64,000 bases of DNA, taken from positions 1-64,000 of the forward strand of contig DASZRT010000043.1 of the NCBI GenBank assembly GCA_035549075.1, written 5' to 3'. Numbering within the stretch: position 1 is the first letter of the stretch; each line of letters begins with the position of its first letter. Positions 62,640 to 64,000 of this stretch are shown here, piece after piece. The notes beneath the pieces are model-generated. The model did not search any database. It worked only from the letters and a program-made list of their open reading frames with translations, and was not told the origin of the DNA. Source of the stretch: DASZFV01 sp035549075. Lineage in GTDB: Bacteria > Myxococcota_A > Polyangia > Fen-1088. The position numbers and the translations under genes were made by a program.

Positions 62640-64000
62640 TCAAAGCCCGATCGAGACCGCCGACGGGGCGAGGCAGGCGGTGACGAAGGTCGACTCGAGC
62701 GCGTTCGTCGCCGTCGCGCCCTGAGCCATCGCGTCGGTGAAGTGGCTCTTCAACAGCGTCGTCGCCTGCGCCCCGCGCGGGTCGGACGCCGCGAGGCCCA
62801 TGACGACGCCGACGAAGTCCGCGATCGCCGCGTCGGGCTTCGCGCTCGACCACTGCGTGACGCCGGCTTGCTGCTTGGCCGTCGGCACGTCGATGACCGA
62901 CGCCGCGACGATCTCGCACAGGTTCTCCACGCCCGCGCGGTAGAAGAGCGTCGGCGCGTTGGGAAGCACGGGCATGGTCGCGCCGCGGCCGTAGCCGTCG
63001 GACGGCAGGCCGGTCGCGATCTGAAAGATCGCCGCCTGCGCGCCCTTGCGCTTCACGGCGTCGAGGCCGCACGCGTCGTCGAAGCCCAGACGCGCGTTGA
63101 TCGCCGCGCACAGGTGATCGCGGCGCGACACGGCGACGACCTCGCCGTTGGCGGCGGCCGTCGCCGTCGGCGCGGCGTTGGTCACGAGCGGCGACGACAT
63201 GAGCTCGACGACCAGCGTGTCCCACATGAGGCCGCCTTTTTGAAAGGCGGTGACGACACGCTGGAACTCGGGGTCTTCGTGCGCGCACGGCGACGAGTTC
63301 GCGTAGGTGCACAGCTTCTGCGCCCACGCCTCGGCGAACAGCGGGTGCCCCGCGAGGATCGTCCCGAGGTCGGCCGTGCTGGTCACCGGCTTGATGACAC
63401 CGCCGAAGGCGAAGAGGCCCTTCTGATTCGCAAACGCCGCCTCGTCTTGCGCGTGATAGTTCCACGAGTACGTCGCGGCGAAGATCGAGCGGAGCGGGTC
63501 GAGCTCGGCGTGGCAGACGACGCACGCGCCTTGCGTCGAGTGGGCCGTGTCGAGGCCTGGGGTCGTCGTCGGGATCGTGAGGTTCGTGCCGTCGACCTGC
63601 GCGCCGAGCGCGACGATGAGCGTCTGGTTCATCGTGACGCGCATCTGGTTGCTGATGTTCGTCTGCCAGTTCGCGAAGAACGCGGGCGTGCTGAAGAAGC
63701 CCGCGCGCGGCGTCGTGAGGACGAGCTCCTGCGCCTTGCGCAGCGCCGGGAGATCATAGAACGGCGTGACCTCCTCGGGCCCCGTGGGCGGCCGGATCGT
63801 CACGAGCGTCCAGTCGCTGAAGTCCTTCGTCGCGTCGAGCTGCGGCGCCGTGGCCGTCCCGCCGCTCGGCGGGCAGGCCGGGTTGCCAGCGACCGGGTTC
63901 TTCCGGCCGTCGAGCGAGCCGTAGAGCAGGTAGTGCAGCGCGATCGCGCTCGGCGCGTAGACGATCGGGTCCTGCACGCAGCCGTCGACCTTCATGTCGT
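62640..64000 (-). CDS. DUF1592/DUF1588-like secreted cytochrome protein (5' end beyond window)
   Basis: At least 451 residues; the frame is open to the right edge. The first visible ATG (63995) gives no signal peptide, so the true start is probably outside. The segment TQGACVVCHAELDPLRSIFA has the CxxCH..xDP pattern of the DUF1588 region in Planctomycetes/Myxococcota cytochrome proteins, and VENLCEIVAASVID resembles the C-terminal DUF1585 part. Several extra Cys may form disulphides. Operon with the DUF1501-like gene (11-base gap). Function unknown, probably envelope-associated. Confidence 0.72.
   Translation of the reverse strand, partial: DMKVDGCVQDPIVYAPSAIALHYLLYGSLDGRKNPVAGNPACPPSGGTATAPQLDATKDFSDWTLVTIRPPTGPEEVTPFYDLPALRKAQELVLTTPRAGFFSTPAFFANWQTNISNQMRVTMNQTLIVALGAQVDGTNLTIPTTTPGLDTAHSTQGACVVCHAELDPLRSIFAATYSWNYHAQDEAAFANQKGLFAFGGVIKPVTSTADLGTILAGHPLFAEAWAQKLCTYANSSPCAHEDPEFQRVVTAFQKGGLMWDTLVVELMSSPLVTNAAPTATAAANGEVVAVSRRDHLCAAINARLGFDDACGLDAVKRKGAQAAIFQIATGLPSDGYGRGATMPVLPNAPTLFYRAGVENLCEIVAASVIDVPTAKQQAGVTQWSSAKPDAAIADFVGVVMGLAASDPRGAQATTLLKSHFTDAMAQGATATNALESTFVTACLAPSAVSIGL

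Overview
The window is about 64 kb of very GC-rich, tightly packed bacterial chromosome. The mix of genes points to a myxobacterium-like member of the Myxococcota (Polyangia type): several large sensor kinases, a chemosensory operon with a HEAT-repeat protein, many glycine-rich lipoproteins with cytochrome-like Cys/His motifs, a PP2C phosphatase fused to a cyclic-nucleotide domain, and DUF1501/DUF1592-type secreted proteins. This placement is inferred from gene content; no rRNA gene is present.

Layout. 1-5333: mtnP, a PfkB kinase, tsaE, a small hypothetical, apbE and thiO. 5341-12003: an accessory stretch with weaker GC bias. It holds a tandemly duplicated two-gene module (HExxH lipoprotein plus predicted outer-membrane barrel) with a dead 3' copy of thiO at the junction, a frameshifted malectin-like lipoprotein gene and a small LuxR-type HTH gene. 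12054-18640: dinB, a large outer-membrane protein, a small lipoprotein, fumC and the PP2C/cNMP protein. 18740-18902: tRNA-Gln and tRNA-Glu behind a recognisable sigma70-type promoter. 19248-35163: signalling genes, namely a double hybrid histidine kinase, the operon cheY-cheA-cheW-mcp-HEAT-cheR-cheB, and a divergent REC-PAS kinase with a single-domain response regulator. 35238-42237: a seven-gene operon (coxA, coxC, cytochrome c, PQQ dehydrogenase, cytochrome c, coxB, GlcG-like protein) with a divergent tandem-Sco/cytochrome c gene, which looks like a complete periplasmic oxidation-to-oxygen chain. 44130-57597: a KGG-repeat protein, a membrane phosphoesterase, mutS2, a second Cys/His lipoprotein, a MIF-type tautomerase, a propeller/di-haem lipoprotein, an FKBP lipoprotein, a Spy-like sensor with its two-component pair, and a secreted papain-like candidate. 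57677-60756: pntAB. 61309-64000: a secreted DUF1501/DUF1592-like pair, cut by the right edge.

How genes work together. Many adjacent genes overlap by ATGA or GTGA, so translational coupling is the rule in the che, cox, pnt and two-component operons. The most unusual non-coding feature lies between pntB and the DUF1501-like gene (60754-61311). Two inverted copies of a roughly 245-bp element each begin at the stop codon of a convergent gene. Each has a nearly identical 60-nt core enclosed in a long stem whose sequence differs between copies while pairing is kept. This suggests a selected RNA (or DNA hairpin) structure.
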